Origin: Bacteroidales bacterium
GTDB lineage: Bacteria; Bacteroidota; Bacteroidia; Bacteroidales; UBA7960
Length of the DNA: 16,169 nt
Direction of reading: 5' to 3'
NCBI GenBank assembly: GCA_007128045.1
Contig: SKYG01000045.1
Location: forward strand, 1-16,169
Part shown: positions 16,064 to 16,169 of the stretch, one piece after another
How positions within the stretch are numbered: position 1 is the first letter of the stretch
How the letters are laid out: each line of letters starts with the position of its first letter
Notes under the pieces: generated by a model
Databases searched by the model: none
What the model was told of the DNA's origin: nothing
The model's input: only the letters and a program-made list of their open reading frames with translations
Program-made: the position numbers and the translations under genes

Positions 16064-16169
16064 TCTTATTTGTACCAGAGACTCAAAGTGCGCAAAAATA
16101 CACTTTTTAAACTTATATGCGGAGTCTGATTGGTAAACCATTTGCAAACCATTTAATCATTCCGGACAG

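Noticed and set aside
15947..16147. 67-residue N-terminal extension of pullulanase with a hydrophobic stretch that could be a signal anchor
   Set aside because: It does not resemble type I pullulanase N-termini, has no cleavage site, and contains a perfect palindrome; the ATG at 15946 fits the family better.

Overview
The window is about 16.2 kb of chromosomal-looking DNA from a member of the Bacteroidota. Four things point there: a fused GldF/GldG gliding-type ABC permease, sites matching the Bacteroidota -7 promoter box (TAnnTTTG), few Shine-Dalgarno sequences, and protein families whose local wording is typical of the phylum. The order cannot be fixed from the sequence. No tRNA, rRNA, CRISPR array, insertion sequence, integrase or phage gene was seen, and there is no gene-free stretch longer than about 205 bases.

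Left block (5-5249, + strand): the 3' part of a SAM hydroxide adenosyltransferase (DUF62), then the gldF-gldG fusion, a DUF4340-like membrane-anchored protein, and dnaN (DNA polymerase III beta clamp). The first three are closely spaced and may be one transcription unit. dnaN has its own -7 box and ribosome binding site.

Middle block (5263-7436, - strand): uup (an ABC-F ATPase) converges on dnaN with only 13 bp between the stop codons. Upstream of it lies a small cold-shock-domain gene. A textbook intrinsic terminator separates the two, and the candidate uup -7 box sits directly beside the terminator's U-tract.

Right block (7641-13796, - strand): a complete tripartite RND efflux system in the order tolC-type outer membrane channel, periplasmic adaptor lipoprotein, RND pump. 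Together these would span inner membrane, periplasm and outer membrane and export small molecules using the proton gradient. An inverted repeat upstream of the tolC gene is a possible operator, but no regulator gene is inside the window.

Far right (13961-15946, - strand): a type I pullulanase with no signal peptide if its most likely start is used, so probably a cytoplasmic alpha-1,6-glucan debranching enzyme. It has an unusual four-cysteine cluster next to a catalytic aspartate and a perfect 14-bp palindrome upstream.

Most of this is ordinary core and efflux content. The points most worth following are the GldF-GldG fusion with its DUF4340 partner next to dnaN, the extra transmembrane hairpin and altered proton-relay residues in the RND pump, the pullulanase cysteine cluster, and the three compact regulatory sites.
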